Origin: Amia ocellicauda
Lineage: Eukaryota; Chordata; Actinopteri; Amiiformes; Amiidae
DNA length: 64,000 bases
Direction of reading: 5' to 3'
Assembly (NCBI RefSeq): GCF_036373705.1
Contig: NC_089852.1
Location: 35,398,207 to 35,462,206, forward strand
This document shows positions 13,078-28,000 of this stretch, piece by piece. Below the pieces are notes generated by a model that saw nothing but the letters and a program-made list of their open reading frames with translations, did no database searches and was not told the DNA's origin. The translations under genes and the position numbers were made by a program. Within the stretch, counting starts at the first letter, position 1. Every line of letters begins with the position of its first letter.

Positions 13078-16000
13078 ATGGCTGGCAGCGGGGTCCCTCC
13101 TGCCCTGTGGTACCACCGGGACCTGAGCCGGGCTGCGGCCGAGGAGCTGCTGGCCAGAGCCGCCCGGGACGGGAGCTTCCTGGTGCGGGACAGCGAGAGC
13201 GTCAGCGGGGCGTACGCGCTGTGCGTGCTGTGAGTGCGGCTCCTGCCTATACCTGTGTGCTGCTGTGTGCTGTCTGACCCCTGCTTACTCGACCTCATAC
13301 TGCTGTGCTACTGCTGCAACACATATTGCTATATCCATGCAGTCTATGGCTCATAATATCGTGGTTTAGACAGTTGCAGAGCCTGCATTGTTAAAATGAT
13401 ACAAATGTCAGCAAGTGCTAGCGCTGGTGCCACGTATTGTTTAAACCGACGGTCTACTGTGGATGTTTACTGATTGATTGCTACTGTACTTCGTCGAGCT
13501 ATCGCGAATGAAGCATTGCCATCATCTGTGTATGGCCGCTTTAGGCCTGGCAGAAGTACAGCCAGGACCATGCCAAAAGTACATGTGATAGTTTTTAATG
13601 TCTGGGTAGCTGCCACTCGAGTTGGGGTCAATACCAGTTATTGCAGTGCAATCTGGAAATGCCAGGGACACGTATCAGCCGCAACACAGGTGATCACATG
13701 GCATTGAGTTTGAATTCGGAATTGAAATTGAACCAAAGCAATTGATCCCATCTCTGTCACATTAAGCCGATTAACATGGTGTTAATGATTTGACAAATGG
13801 CTCGTTATGAGGTTGAAGCTGCACATCTCCGCTCCAGCGCACTTCCCCTTTCTAATCAGCTCGATTGACTCATGAACAAGGGAATTGTGCTCTTGATTCT
13901 TGGTTCAGTCATGTTTTTACGTTTTCACCACGTCATTTGATAGTGGTTTGACACAGTTTATCACAGCTGCAGTTCTCGTTGCACTTAATAACATTGTTCT
14001 GAAATTGTTGTGCAATATCCTGCATTGAGGAGTTTGACAGCATCTTTAAAGCAAAATGAGAAAATGGTCGTCTTCATGACCTGCTGTAGGCGCACATTGA
14101 GACCACCATTTATCATCCAAGTGAGAAGTAATAATAAGTTCAACACAAAAACGACCCTACAGAAGAATGACCAGATCACACGAACATGTGGATCCTTTGA
14201 GATGGAGAAAAGCTAGTCTGATCTAAAATGTCAAATCTCAACACTTATCTAGAGTTCAAGAAAACGGTTACATCTGATCCATAAGTGTGTGGGTGCTGCT
14301 TGTGCTTTTCACATGTTGGTCAAATTCCCTCACTAATTCATGTTTTGTTGCGTCTGAACCACAACTGCTTGTTTAAAAAGTATGCATTTGTGCTAATAAA
14401 AAAAGAATACAGTCTATTGACAGCACGTCCAACTTTCTGGCACGTTCCATTAATTTTCAAAGAAATAAGCTTAAGTCTTATTGTTCCTTTTTTTTTTTTC
14501 TCCAAAGAAGAGAGTTTTGTTTTTGTCTAATAATGTAAAAGTTGCCAATACAACATCTTTCCCTGTAGTAGTGACCAAGATATATGATCTTTCACTGTGA
14601 TTTTTAAATGATTGTGTATAATAATCTTCGTATTTGAGAGAATCGAGTAGCTGCTAGAACATGAAGCAAAATGAACCGAACGGCCTCCTCCCATTTGTTT
14701 TTTGTGTATTTCCTGACACACAATGTTGCTCTAGCTTTTGCATTACTGATAACATTTGTTTCCTTTGAAGGATTTGCCAAATAATTAACTTTTGCAGTAT
14801 ATCTGTATAATAGAAACATTGGATGAGAGTTAGGAATGTATGATTATGTACTGTTTAAAAATATAATGATTTCAAAGGATAACCACAAAACATTACACAT
14901 ACTAAATACAATGTTTTGTGCCACGTTCTGAGAATACTTTCCAGTTTAAGACTGGCATTTAAAACCCAAAAGATGCCTCTTTAAAGGCAAGTTGTGTATA
15001 CTGCTGTAATGTATTTAACCTTATTAAGGCTTGGTTGATCCATCTCACTGAGCTGAATTTGACTCGGTGTTTGGTATTTGTCATTAAATTACCACAGTTC
15101 AGAACGATGCAGGCAAGCTGGCCTCATGTATTTTAGCCATTCAACTAATTGTGTGGCTTGTCATTGTGTGCATTATTAATTTAATTTAGGCTTGCCACAG
15201 CAATGAGTTTGAATACTTCTGCCACCATGTCTGTTCAGTTTTTATTTCCTATTAATTGTATGTTTACTTCTTTCTTTTTGTTTATGCTTTGAATGTGTGC
15301 AGTAGGTTGTGTATATAAATGCATTAATTTCTATTCAAAGTGTAGGGACTGCAAGCTTGAAAGCAACAGAATGTGAGAAATGAGGGTCTGAATACTTTTG
15401 CAAGGCACTGTATGAAGAGTGAGTTTTTTTTTTTTTTAATTCTGACATCTTGATAGTGAACACTTTTAAGATGCACTGTGTTATCAATATAGGGGGGAGT
15501 GGTGTGACATCACAAAACCTTATTAGTGAAATTTGTCAGGAACCACTTTAAAACCATTCAGGAACCTTACTGTTGATGCACTTCTAGCATTAAGAGCACC
15601 AATGCCAGAAAACACTTCAGCTTTATGTTTTACACAGCGTTCATATACTGGGGCACGTGATCAGATTGAGTGACCAGATTGTACGTTTAAGACCATGACA
15701 AACTCTGATCGCCTGAAACTCTCTCTCAAAATATAAATGTTCTGTAGTGTCCGTCCTTCAGAGACATGGCTTTGCTGTGAAGCTCAGCTGAGCTCAGTGC
15801 AGGTCGAAAATCTCAGAATAACATCCTTTGAAGGGCTTCCATTGCATGTGACTTAACCCTTGTGGGCTGCCCCCAAGACTGTTCATCTCCATTAGCAAAG
15901 GTTTTTAGCATGATCTCAAGCATAAACTATGCAATTTAAGTCTGCTGGGGTGGGGGGTGGGGGAGGCGAACATGATATATATCATGTGATTGTCTGTGCT

Positions 16001-19000
16001 GCATGTAACATTAGAGTTAGTGCTTTTTAGGCAGTTGTACAGCAAGGTCAGGGGTCTACAGTAGGTGTCTGTATAGATGGGGAAATGGACTGTGTGGGGT
16101 ATTAGACTGAAAGGAATGACCACTATTCTGGTGGTAATGTAGCAGGGCAGTCTCTGTGTGCTTAAAGGAATGACTTTGCAGTCGAGAGGTCATGAAGGTT
16201 GGCCTCTATGAATGCACCTTATTGTAAATCACCACAGTGAATCAACCATGAACTGATACAAGCTGTTCACAGTGTTCATGTATTAGTTAAAATCTAGAAC
16301 CGAGGAACTGATTCAGCCTCAATCTGAGCAGCCCACAGCTAATTTAGAGATAATATCAGTATTTGACAGTTTGTGGCTGATTCCTTTATACAAAACAAAT
16401 TCCACCAAAAAGCTTCACTGCATTTTGTGTTGGAGATGTAAGAAGTCAAATTGATTTTGTAAGAAAATGTGTAATAAACTGGTCTACAGGCAAGCAGAAT
16501 ATAAGATACAGAAAAAGAGCTGAAGGTTTACAGTAGAATATGCTTGAGAAGCAGACTTATTGTGTGTGGTGTGGTACAATAGTGCTTCTCAGATATATCA
16601 AGCTTTTCACATGTGGGACTTCCTTTGTGAAACAAAGCCACAGTTGAAAAAGTTACAGAAGAGGAAAATTAAAAAACAAAAACAAACAGAAGCTACTGTA
16701 CTGCAGCGAGTTACAACAGTTCCACTCGGGAGTCCTTAGTGCTTGCTTTTAAATCCAATGAAGAAAGCTGCATCTTATTTATATTATTATTATCTATATT
16801 CAATTCTAGGCCATAGTCCTTGTGCCATGTTGGGCTTTTAGAAAGTTAATTTTGTCAAGCAATGGAAGGTATTTAAACCAGAACATATCTAATAGGCTCT
16901 GTTGCAGATGTTGTGGTTTCAGAGTTACTAAGTACTGGTGCACACATCAGTAAGTGTGAAGCCATGTCTGAAGACCCCCAGGAACCCTCAGACCTCAGGC
17001 TGAAAACGGTCACTAAACATGTATGAGTGTGAGCCATCTCAGAAAATGCTGCATATATATATAAAAAAAAAAATGATATTGCTCTGTATTGATTCAGCCA
17101 TCTGTAGCATCTGGCTCAGGTCCTTGAAGGCCAATCAGGAGTCTCCTGGATTTCCATCGGAGCACTCCCTTCTTAATTCATATATAAACTGTGCATGTGT
17201 GTACCCTGAGTGGCACATTGGTTCCGGCAGGGTTTCAGTCTAAACCCTGGGTGGCAGGCACTCAGTCTAGACATGCTCCTGCTCTAAATTTCCACCGTCT
17301 GTTTAGGTGCTAAGTCTTATGTAAAGTATTCGAATCATCATTTTTTTTTTTTTGATCTCCCTTTCCCTTCAATTCCAAGACTCCACTACAATGATTTGGC
17401 TGCAAGAACCCTGTAGTATAATACTACACTATAGAAACACAGTAGGAGTTCTCTACACTCACAGGTTTTTTTTTCCTGAGCCTCTTGGTTCTTAAAGTGT
17501 AATGCTGAAGGTCGAACTGCAATGCATCTTGATTTACTTTCTTTTTAGTGAAGTAGGATTGTGTTGACTTTGCGCGCTGCACACAAGTACGATATGTTGT
17601 GAATGCCCGGTAACCTCAGGTGCTGAGATAATTTCAGAGTAGCTTTGCCAGGACTAGCTAGACTCCCTCGGTACCAAATCACAGACATGGGAGAGGAAGG
17701 TCTGGGTGTTTTGTGTTATTAATTCTTGAAAAAGACGCACAATGTTCAATAACAAAAAAAAAAGTTTTTGATTAAGGTAAAATATAATAAATTGTAATCA
17801 GATTAATTTCTCCTATTTAGATTTCTAGTTTAGGTATTGCAGTTTTTGCCTCTTTCCTGAGCATTAATTCACTTCCTTAATTAGATTCTTCCCAGTTGGT
17901 TTCTCTGGTATGTAAACTTTCTGTTTTGTCTCACTGTTTAAAGCTACATCTGTCCAAATATTTAGTGGATTATGACTGTGCTGTGAGCTCACAGTCTTGT
18001 CATCGACAAACCCAAACAACACTACAGGTTTCCAAAAATCTAGAGCAGGCGAAGGGGAGATCTCTGGCAGTCCTTACTTGCTTTTGGTTTCCAGTTTGTC
18101 AGATGGAAACACTTCTCTGTGAGCCAGGGAAATATGCCTAAATGTGTAAGTTTGCATGACGCATGTCTCTGATTAACACCATTCTTGATGTGTCATGGAG
18201 CATACTGGAAATCTAGGTCTTTTGTGTAGTTCCCATTCATATTACACAGAAATAAGAGACTTGTCTTGTACAGTAAAAAAGTTTTGTCTTTTTTATTTTT
18301 TTTAAGTATGATTACCGTACCAAATGAAAAATATTTGCTAATCGCTGTCAGCACTGGAATGTGCCATTTTTGGGGCTAATTTGTAATCTGTGACATGGAA
18401 AAACTAAAACAAATAAAGTCTGACCGAAAACAATCTACTTCTAGTCTGCTTTTCCCCTGCTGTGTTGTGGGGAGTTGCAGTTAAATTCGCATGGCTCTTT
18501 GAAGTAAAGTCTGCTTTATGCATTTTCTAACATTAACTTGAAAGTGTCTGCTTTGTCTTGCCAAGTGGTGAACTGGAAGAGACTGAGACCTGTCTTGAAA
18601 ATACATTTTAAAAGCCAAAGAACAATGGTAAAGCCTCTTCACCATTTCCCTACAGCAGACATATACTAAAGTAACCTGTTTCCCTCATTGTCTTGCATTC
18701 TATGGATTCTGAGTAATCGTGGCTCCTTGCCCAGACACAGAGTGAGTTATTTAGCTAGAAGCCATGAAAGGAATGTGCACCCAACCACGTGGGAGATTTT
18801 GAGATCGCTCGCAGGGTTTTAACACCATTGGGTTTGGGTAGGAGGCCACACTTACACGAGGGAGTGGAAACTGTGGCTTTTTACCTCGTAGAAGCAAACT
18901 GCCATTGGCGCATTAACTGTATCAACCTTAGGGCCCCGACATACTCTCACCCTTGTATTGCTTCTGTTTATCTATGTAATATTTACAGGAACATTAATTA

Positions 19001-22000
19001 TTGACCTCTCTCTCTGTGTTCATCAATGGATAGTAGTGAAGAAGCTTAGGGTTTAGAAAGTTCCCTTGGTTTTGTTTTGTTTGCTGTGGTGGATAACATT
19101 TGGGGCTTCAACTATCTTTTTTCCATTCTTTGTTTGGCCAGACAGTGTAACACAGGGAGCTAACAGTTGGGAGAAACCATTTATCTTGAGGGGGTGCTGG
19201 GAGTTGGAAAACAAATTACCTGTCCTTACAATGTAATGTAAACTAATAAAATGAAACCCGGGGGCCATCTCTTCATTCAGTTAATAGATTTCAAAACAAA
19301 ACAAAACAGTTTTCTAGTGTTACAGTTTTGTTTTTGTCATTCTCCCAGTAAGGTCAGCTGTTTTGGAAGTGCCCTTGCAAGTAATAAGTGTGCATTCTGC
19401 CAAAGTGAATTGCTAACACAAAAACTACAGCACTTGCAACAGTGTGAAATGGGGCATTTTTGGCAAGGTTGAAGAATACAGCCGAGCTCTCATTGGATAG
19501 TGCTGTTCCCTTAGCTTTCTGCAAGCTGCAAAGGGAAGGCATTCTCTTACAAATGGGACACAGATGCAAATGAGATTAAAATTTGGGCAAAAATATTCTC
19601 CCTTTTGTAAGCTGCTATTTATTTACTCATTCTTGTTTGCATCTCTGTGTATCATGGAAAAACAACAGAGCGCACAACAAAACTGATACGGTCATGTGTT
19701 TTAGTAGGAGAGTGGAAACGATGTTGTAAAACATTAGGGAATTTATTTATTTATTTATTGCTTGATTTATTTACACAAACTATCAGGGCTTATGGTTTCT
19801 CACGTCTTGGTTTCAGAAATCTGTTTTGAATTCATTTGATTTTCCATTTACAGTGAGGTTGTGATTCCTGGCATCCCCCCACCTGTTTGAGTGAAAATTA
19901 GATATTGTTCATGCAAAAAAGCTTCTCTCAGTTTTTGATCCCCTGGTTGTTTCTTAATCACATCGCAAACTGCCGGGGGAAGCAGGCCACTTGCCTGTAT
20001 TAGGGGATATTGGGTCTGTTCAAATGTATTCTTTCCTCTGAGAGCTAATTATATCTGAATTTACACTGAGAGAACCTGGCAGAGGGCATTCCTCTTGTTG
20101 GGTATTACTATGCACTGTAGCAGGTCTTGCCACTTGTTTATCTTACCCCAATGTGTGTCATGTGAGTGAGCTATGTATATATATTTAGTTCTTCATTTTG
20201 CTGGAATTGTAAAATACTGTTTATTAAGTGAAAGTATTTTAAATTTTACAAATAAAAACATTCAAAATTTTAATACTTGTGATTAAAAAAAATTAAAATC
20301 AATTACTAAAATCACTTAATTTTTTTTTTAAATCTCAAAGTGATTAAATTCAAAATAACTGAACATGTGCATAAAAGAAAAACAAATGTGCTAAAAGTAA
20401 ACCTGCTAACCAACAAAAAATGTCAAATACATTGAAAATAACTGAAAATGAATTGGACAAATCAAAAAAAGAAAATAAAACAAGAAAATAAAAAACAAAC
20501 CAAAACAGTCCAATTCATTTAAAATTAAAACCAAACGGCCAATGCATTTGACAAAGAAATATAACAAAAACAACCTAAAAAACCAATCAAACTAGTGTTT
20601 TTAAAAACAACTAAATCTTTAAAAACAATTAAAATTCATTTTTAAAATTCATTTTAAAATATAATCATTCATAAAATAGTTAAAAGATCTTGGACTCGGG
20701 CTCCAGCAGGGGGAGATGGTCGTCCCCGGAGGTGGGTCCCATCAAGGGATCCTAAGCTCCCCCATATCTTTTATGTGCCAGATCTTGTAGGCTTCCTCCT
20801 TGCCCCTCTGATGGACCTCCAGATTGACACCCTCACGAATGAGTACCATGCCCCTCCGCGCGGTGACAATCGGGTCCAGCTCCTGCTTATTAAAAAGGCA
20901 GATGTTCCGTCCCTCCCACAGGGCCTGCTTCACTGCGCAGACGACACGCCACCAGCACCTCAGGGAGGGAGATGTTATTCCTTTGGCAGGGCCATAAAGG
21001 ATCCGCTGGGCGGTCGTCCGCACAGGAACGGCAAACCTGCGGAGGAACGGGAAAAACAGGAGCCAGACCCTGCAGGCGGAGGGGCAATCCCTAAAGATAT
21101 GAGCCTCCGTCTCCTTCCCCAGGCAACCCTTATAGGGGCAGGTTTCATAAGGAGCTATGCCCCTTCTGTGCATGAACACTCGGGTGGGGAGACACCGACT
21201 CACAGCCATCCAGGAGACATCTTTCTGTGTATTCGTGAGGCAAACGTGCGTAGCGTTAGCCCAGATAAACCGGCAGGTTTCGGGAGGGAAATCTTCTATG
21301 CGGCTGGTCTCCTGGGTAGATCTCATCTGGCTACAGATGGTCTTATAATCCCAGGAGGCCAGCACGACTTTATGGAGGCCTACTTCGAGCGCAAAGGCTC
21401 GGAGCGCCCTGTAGAACGGCGGGGGATCCCACGAGTTGTAATTGTAAAAGAGTTTCAAAAGACGTCCTGTGTTGGTTTGCCTCCAGCCCACTCGACTTTC
21501 ACAAAGATTCAGACTTTCACACCCATGAGCCACAAGGCCATGGTGAGACAAGGATACAATTTGCTCTGTATGTCTAGGGTGGGTATGCATGGATTTTCAA
21601 TTTTAGATTGTCTCAAAGGAAAATACAGCCCAGGCGTTGCAAATTGGTTTGAATGTGTCCCTGAAAATAATAAGTGGAAATGATACGCTGTTCTATGCTG
21701 ACATTTAGTCAAGGAGTTACTGCGTGTTCCATTAACACAGTGTATCGCAGAGGACAGCCCCTGTTGCAGGGTGCGACACGAGAAACCGCCAATGGACGGT
21801 TCTGGCTGTTCTCGGGTGTGCTTGCATTCGATTTAACTCTTCACTTGGGGAAGGAAATTGCACAAATTAGCAGTGCAGAAAAAATGGGCTGGTGGCAGTA
21901 CATGCTCTGTGGGAAAACTTGAGTGCGGGATCTGTGCTGATGAACGCGACTGTGCTGTTTACTGCCTCCAGAGTGAGAGACTCCACAAATTACTGGGAGC

Positions 22001-25000
22001 CGAACATAAATGTGAATTTCCCACAGATCTCCACTCTTCCAGATGTTGACGCTAAATATCCAGGACGGGATTGAGCTCACTTTAATTAACCCCTTTTATT
22101 CTTCGGCCCTAATTACTGTAATTGTCATTTGTTCTGCCTGCCAAAGGGCTTGTTTGGGGCCTCCGCTCTCTTTCCCGTCACCCTCTGTGAGGAATTCAGG
22201 TTACAGTTGCTAGAGATTGGACAGCAGCTGTGTTATGATCCAGCCACTGTTTAGAACTGAGCCTAAAGGCAAAGGCAAGAAAAGGACCATTAATTTAAGG
22301 ATTTTAATGGTCTATAGCTAGAAAGAAAGTTAGCTACTGTTAAAGGCAGGGAACAGCATAACGGCCTTTAGTTTGTTTTAGCCTATATGATATAAAAGGG
22401 ATTTATCCTTAAGGACACTGTGCCCTTACAGTGTGATAGACATGGCTTAGGTTGGACTTAGGTTGGGCATGAGAGTGAAAAGTTTTTTGTTTTTTTACCC
22501 CCTCCTCCTATCCTCGGAACAGATTTTTCTGCCCCGCAGTCTGGAATGCTTTAGGCCGGGGAGAAGTCTGCTTATTTGTGATGACCGATAGTAACACTTC
22601 AGTGCATTCCAGTTAGGGAGTGTTCCAACGACCGTGCACGGAGTTTCTTCCACAACTGTAAGTTCCTCCAGGATTGTCATTTAATCGTAATGATTGAAGG
22701 ATTATGATAAATTGGATCTCTGGAGCAGCCCTTCAACACACATAGCCAGGGAGATCTACCCTCCCACCTTCATCGTCTCAACCAGAACATTATGGATAGT
22801 CGAGCCATCCACTCTGGACTTTGACAATGTCCTCTGAGTCTAGAGATTAAGGGGTCTAGAGATCAAGGGAAATCTTGAATCAACCCCAACTGAATGAAAA
22901 ATAAGCCATATACTGTGCCTGATGTGGACTCGGCTTAACTTAACTGTTTACTTTAGCTGCATTGTTGAATGAATGATTAGTGTTCTATGGCCTTATCTTG
23001 AGAGTGGTGTTGATTTGCAGAGAATGGTTTTCAGGGGAATTGTTCTACTACTGTTCAAATTTGTATTTTGTGTAATATTATTAATATCATTATTATTACT
23101 GGTACTGTAGCAAATATGTTGTTTGTGAAACTGCACTGTTGATCTGATTCTGGCACCATCATTGTATCTCACACTATCTATCTATGGTTTTTAGCTTGCA
23201 CCAGGGTGTTGATTTTGTAGTTATTTGCTTATTGTTTGAAAATAAATACCTGAAAATGCATTTCTCCTGAACCCATTAATCAGTTATTGAAGATTCTCAC
23301 TACACAGGGACTGAATTAAGCACCACAACCCTTTGCTCTCATTAAATATCTTCAATGCCTGGCTGTGTTAAAAGGCATTGTGGTTTTTGTTTGGAGGACG
23401 AGACCTGATGTCATAAATTGTGTGTTGTGCTGTGGAGTATTTCTCTTTGATGTTAAAAGAGATGAGACTTGGGACCAATCTTGAAGTCTGTTTATTGTAA
23501 CCTTTCACCGCCATATGGTAATTGTCTATGAATAAGGTATCTGCAAGGTGACGTAAGTGAGGGAGGTGGATGGTGTCTGGCAGGTGCAGCGTGTCAGTCT
23601 TAATCTAGGTTTTCCAGCTTGAAGCAACAGCATTTGACCCCTTAACCTCAGTGAAAGTGATAGTCTTTCAGTAAAGCAGTTGATGCTTTATATATGGCTT
23701 TTCGATTAATATCAGTGTTATTCTGTGGTTTCCATTTTTTTTTTTTTTGAGAGTGAGTATACAAATATATAAAATGTAATTTCTTGTTTTTCTCCTTCCT
23801 CTCTCTTTTTTTTTCTTTTTTGCCAAAAAAATAAGAAACATGAAGCAGAAGTAGAAAGCTGATCTGCATCTGGTAACAGAACACGATCAAAGCTGAGAAG
23901 AGATCCTTACCCTTTTAAAAAGTATGTTTTACCCCTCAGCTGAAACTCATTTGGGAAGAAAAAAGTCCTTTCTTTAGTATGAGCTCTCCATATTCACTTT
24001 ATATCTTTGTCTTTGAATCCGGGGATGTATTCTTAGTCTTAGAAGGGGATTTGAGCTTGGAAGCAGGTTGCATTTTTTCACACTTGGCCCACTCTTTTTT
24101 CTGTTGACGGCCTGACTTCAAGCTACCCTTTTCATGATGTGTGCAGTGTTTTCATGCAACCTGATACCCATCTCTAGTTGTGTAAACAAGCGAATCGTTC
24201 CTGCTGGTTTCCCTGGCAATAGAACCCAACCTGCCCACATGTTACCACGCTTCCATCTGCTACTGCTCAGAGTAAATGTTTGATTAATCCTTGAACTACC
24301 ACCGTGCTGTAGTTAAACCCTGTTCTGTAAAACCCTTGGGAGGGCACAGTACATCCTGGCAAACTTCGCTAATCTGTTCTTAAATTTACTGCACCTGATG
24401 AGCTATTTCTCAACGTTTTGACTTTTCGAAGGCTGCACTGTACAAGAGAGACTGGAGTGATCTGTGCTGTGCACCCTTTTTACATGGATCAATTATCGGT
24501 GGCATCACAAAGATTATCGACCACCTCACCTACTTATTGACAAAGGTGGCAAATGGTTTCTGTCACATGAAGACTGACACTGTGGTCCGGCCACAGAGAA
24601 GTTTGAAATTGTGAACTACTATAGAGGAAGTTAGATTTCCACATTTCTGTTGGGAAGTTCTGAACTTGTAGTTTTAAAACAAACCACAGCACGACATGAG
24701 TAGTCTGTGCCCGATTTTTATTTCTCTGATGTACATTTATTTTTCTTGATGATAATATTAAGGTTGACTGATTTGTGCAAAAACATGCTCAGCTGTCTGA
24801 CCCCCTCAACCCTATCTTTCTGTCTCTCTCTCTCGCTCACTGTCCATGCCGCTCTACTGATCCAGGGGCTAGACTGCCCCTTTGTCTCCAGCTGTAACGT
24901 CTGCGTTCTTGGCTTCATTTGATGGACACTAACAGGTTGTCTAGAGCGTTAAAATAGACACACCCTGTAGCAGGCCCCCTAGTCTCTGTTTTCCTCTGTC

Positions 25001-28000
25001 TTACTTACATTATTCAACGGAGCGTAGAACAAATAGTTTTACACCTTAACAATAATACTTACTTTTTGTTTAAAAAAAAAAAAAAAAAAAAAAAAGACTA
25101 AATAAGCTGCATGGCCTTCGTATTGTTTTAATTTCCTTTTTTGAGGGATTATGTTTCTCTTTAGTTTCCATTCCCTCTCTTAGTTATGTTAATGTTCATA
25201 TTTATCTCTAGTCTGTATCTGTAGTTTGTCTCTAGCCACTAGCTGATGGAAATTAAACCAAAAGTATTCAAGGAATGAATGTCCCTGTTCATTTCTTATG
25301 TTTCTTGTGTTCAACTGTCACAGACTTTTATTTTCATTCCCAGTTCATGCATTAACGGTGCACAACACGAAAATCCATCTTCTAAACAAATCGCTAAAAG
25401 AAAGCGAAAAACTCTACAAGCAGGAGAGTTCTCAAAGCATGGGGTTGTGATCACTGTATAGATGGAGAAGTTCCAGCCTTTTTTTTTTTTTTTTTAATTG
25501 TAATGCAAATAATCAGGGATGTAGGTACGTGCTCATGCAGGGCTAAGACTGATTGCTTGTATAGGTGCATTGGAGAAGCCCCTGGTCTGAGACAAACCTT
25601 TCCAAATGACTTGTACGTGTGCATTTGAACATCTTGTTTTTGTGTTGCGGCTGAAGGCTCGTGCCAGAGGATAGTACACGGCCCCAACGACTTGTACACA
25701 GACGTCAGAGTGTAACATAAACAAAGGCAGACGGTTTTCCTGGAATGAAGGACAAAGGGAGCAGGTGGCAGGATAGCTTGAGGAGAGGAAATAAGGCGCT
25801 TGCTGAGTTTGTTTTCTTTTAATTCAAGTGGGGCTCCTTGTTCCTTACAGTAGAGTGCTAGGAAAAGTCAGTGAAACTGTTCTGAGTTCCTTGTGCTGAA
25901 AGGAGCCAGCCATCAGAAACCCAGGTCACGATTTGATGCCTAATAGAAGAGGTCAAAATGAAAGCTAGTGTACTGAAGCTGCTTTTCTGGAAAACAAATG
26001 CTTTTGATGTTTATAGCCATTACACATGACCGCTTAATAACCCGAGCTGTGATGCGCAGTGATAATTTGGCTTCCTGTTGAAAATGGCCAGTGGTCTGTC
26101 TGTGACTAGATACTGATCAGAAACTAAAATCATATGCAACCAAACCTGGAACACTTTAAGGCACTGTTTGCGCACCATAAAACCTAAGAAGTCATAATAG
26201 TAGATAGGTGACGGTTGATCACAGGAAATCGAATGCACATTCATAACATACATAACCAAGCCACGTAACAACAATTTATGTATTTATTTTGGTAACTATG
26301 CTTACTTCCAAACGTTGTCTTAATTAATCGAGGAATACCATAAAGGTTATAGTTATTACTGCCATTTTCTGCAGAGGGTGTAAAAAGAAGATTTAGTAAC
26401 CAAAGTAGAATGGGTGTGTGTTTTGGCTGAGGGTAGCCTTGTGACGAAATACAGCAAAGTTCCTGTATTTGTAAAGTAAAACTCCAGAGCAGAAGTTTCA
26501 ATACATACCCCCCTTTTTCTGCACATATTCTTGGATTGCTTTGTGTCATGTCTGCATCTGGGGAGAGGAACTGCTATTGAAAGGCAAATCCACAGGGTCC
26601 ACTCCGGTGAAACTACTACTATCCGCTTTGGTAGCAATGTTGAAACATAACTAATGATTTTCCCAGACCTGTTGTCTGTCTGAAGACGTGGATAGAAATG
26701 TTGGAAAGCTTTCTTAAATAAATAACATGTTTTTTTATTTTTTAGAATGCAGGCAATAGTTATAATAGGCACTTTTTAGGAAGGGTTTGCTATGTGGTGG
26801 CTTTGAACTTCTAAAGTTAAGGCTGTCTAGAATTATTTGGGAGATTTGACCAGGCAGAGCACTTATCTTATAGTTATTTTTGTATTTAACAGCGGCCTGT
26901 GCCGACCTGGGAGCTGCAGTATCACATTACACTCAAGAGTACACCCAGTCCCCCCAACACGTCTACAGGTTGATGATGCATTATGATGTCTGCAAATTCA
27001 GCCCCACCTATAGTGCTCCCTGGGACGCCCTTTCAGAATGTAAATGCCTATTGTGCCCCCGGGAACACCCCTTCAGGCCGGTCACAAGTTTACAGCCCTC
27101 CCTCCTCCAGAAAGAGGCCCCCAGACATAAGTTCACCTCAAGTTCAAAGCCTCCACATAGCCCCCCATCCTAGAAAGTAACCACTACAACTACTGAAGCC
27201 TTATGATGTGACTGGATTTGAATAGGCAAATGATGCTGCAGGCATCCTGGATAGCCAGCTTCAATTCCCCACTTGTTTTTACTAAGGGACTTCCTTGTTC
27301 TCTTGAGATGCAAAATTATTTCCAACTCGCAATGGTTAAGAAGACAGAAAGGGGGAGGGGGCAGCTCTGTCCAGGGGAACAGTGTATCCTTTCTTTTAAA
27401 TTGTCCATTTCTAAAAGGTGATTTGGTTACAGGTGAAATGTATGTGGCTACTGTTTGTACAAGGGGTGAATAAAACTGGTGCAGAGACTGGTGCCTATGA
27501 GGAAAACACTGGAAAGCTTTGAGCAGAGATGAGTCTAGTACCATATTTTTCAATCCATTTCATCACACCGTGTTGCTACAAGTAGCTCCACACAGCTTGA
27601 TTAGTTGATGGTTAAGTCGGTTACATCAAATGGGAGCTTGTACTAAAGTTCTGCCTTGGGACGTATTGTGAGGTGTGGTATTTGACTACCATTTTGGCAG
27701 AAATAGGTCAGTACTTGATCCACACTGGAGATTCTGTAAGATATGTACAGTGTTTTGCACTTGGGGAATATCAGATGCATTCTTGAAGATAACTATAATA
27801 TATTACATATTCGTGTCAAATTTGCAGCATGATTGGTAACATAATTGTAAACCCTGTAAAGGTTCTCGTTTGCCTCTGATTGTGTCCATACCATTATTGG
27901 CCCCTTAACACTAGAAACGCTGACATTTTGAACTACCTACAAACGCCATAGCCGGTCATTGTAACCGATAGCTCTTTAACAGCTGCGATATGACAATCAA

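Noticed and set aside
20775-21683. 302-codon plus-strand open frame
   Set aside because: It lies antisense to the LINE C-terminal frame, which carries the recognisable zinc-binding motif; the plus-strand peptide has no family-like features.
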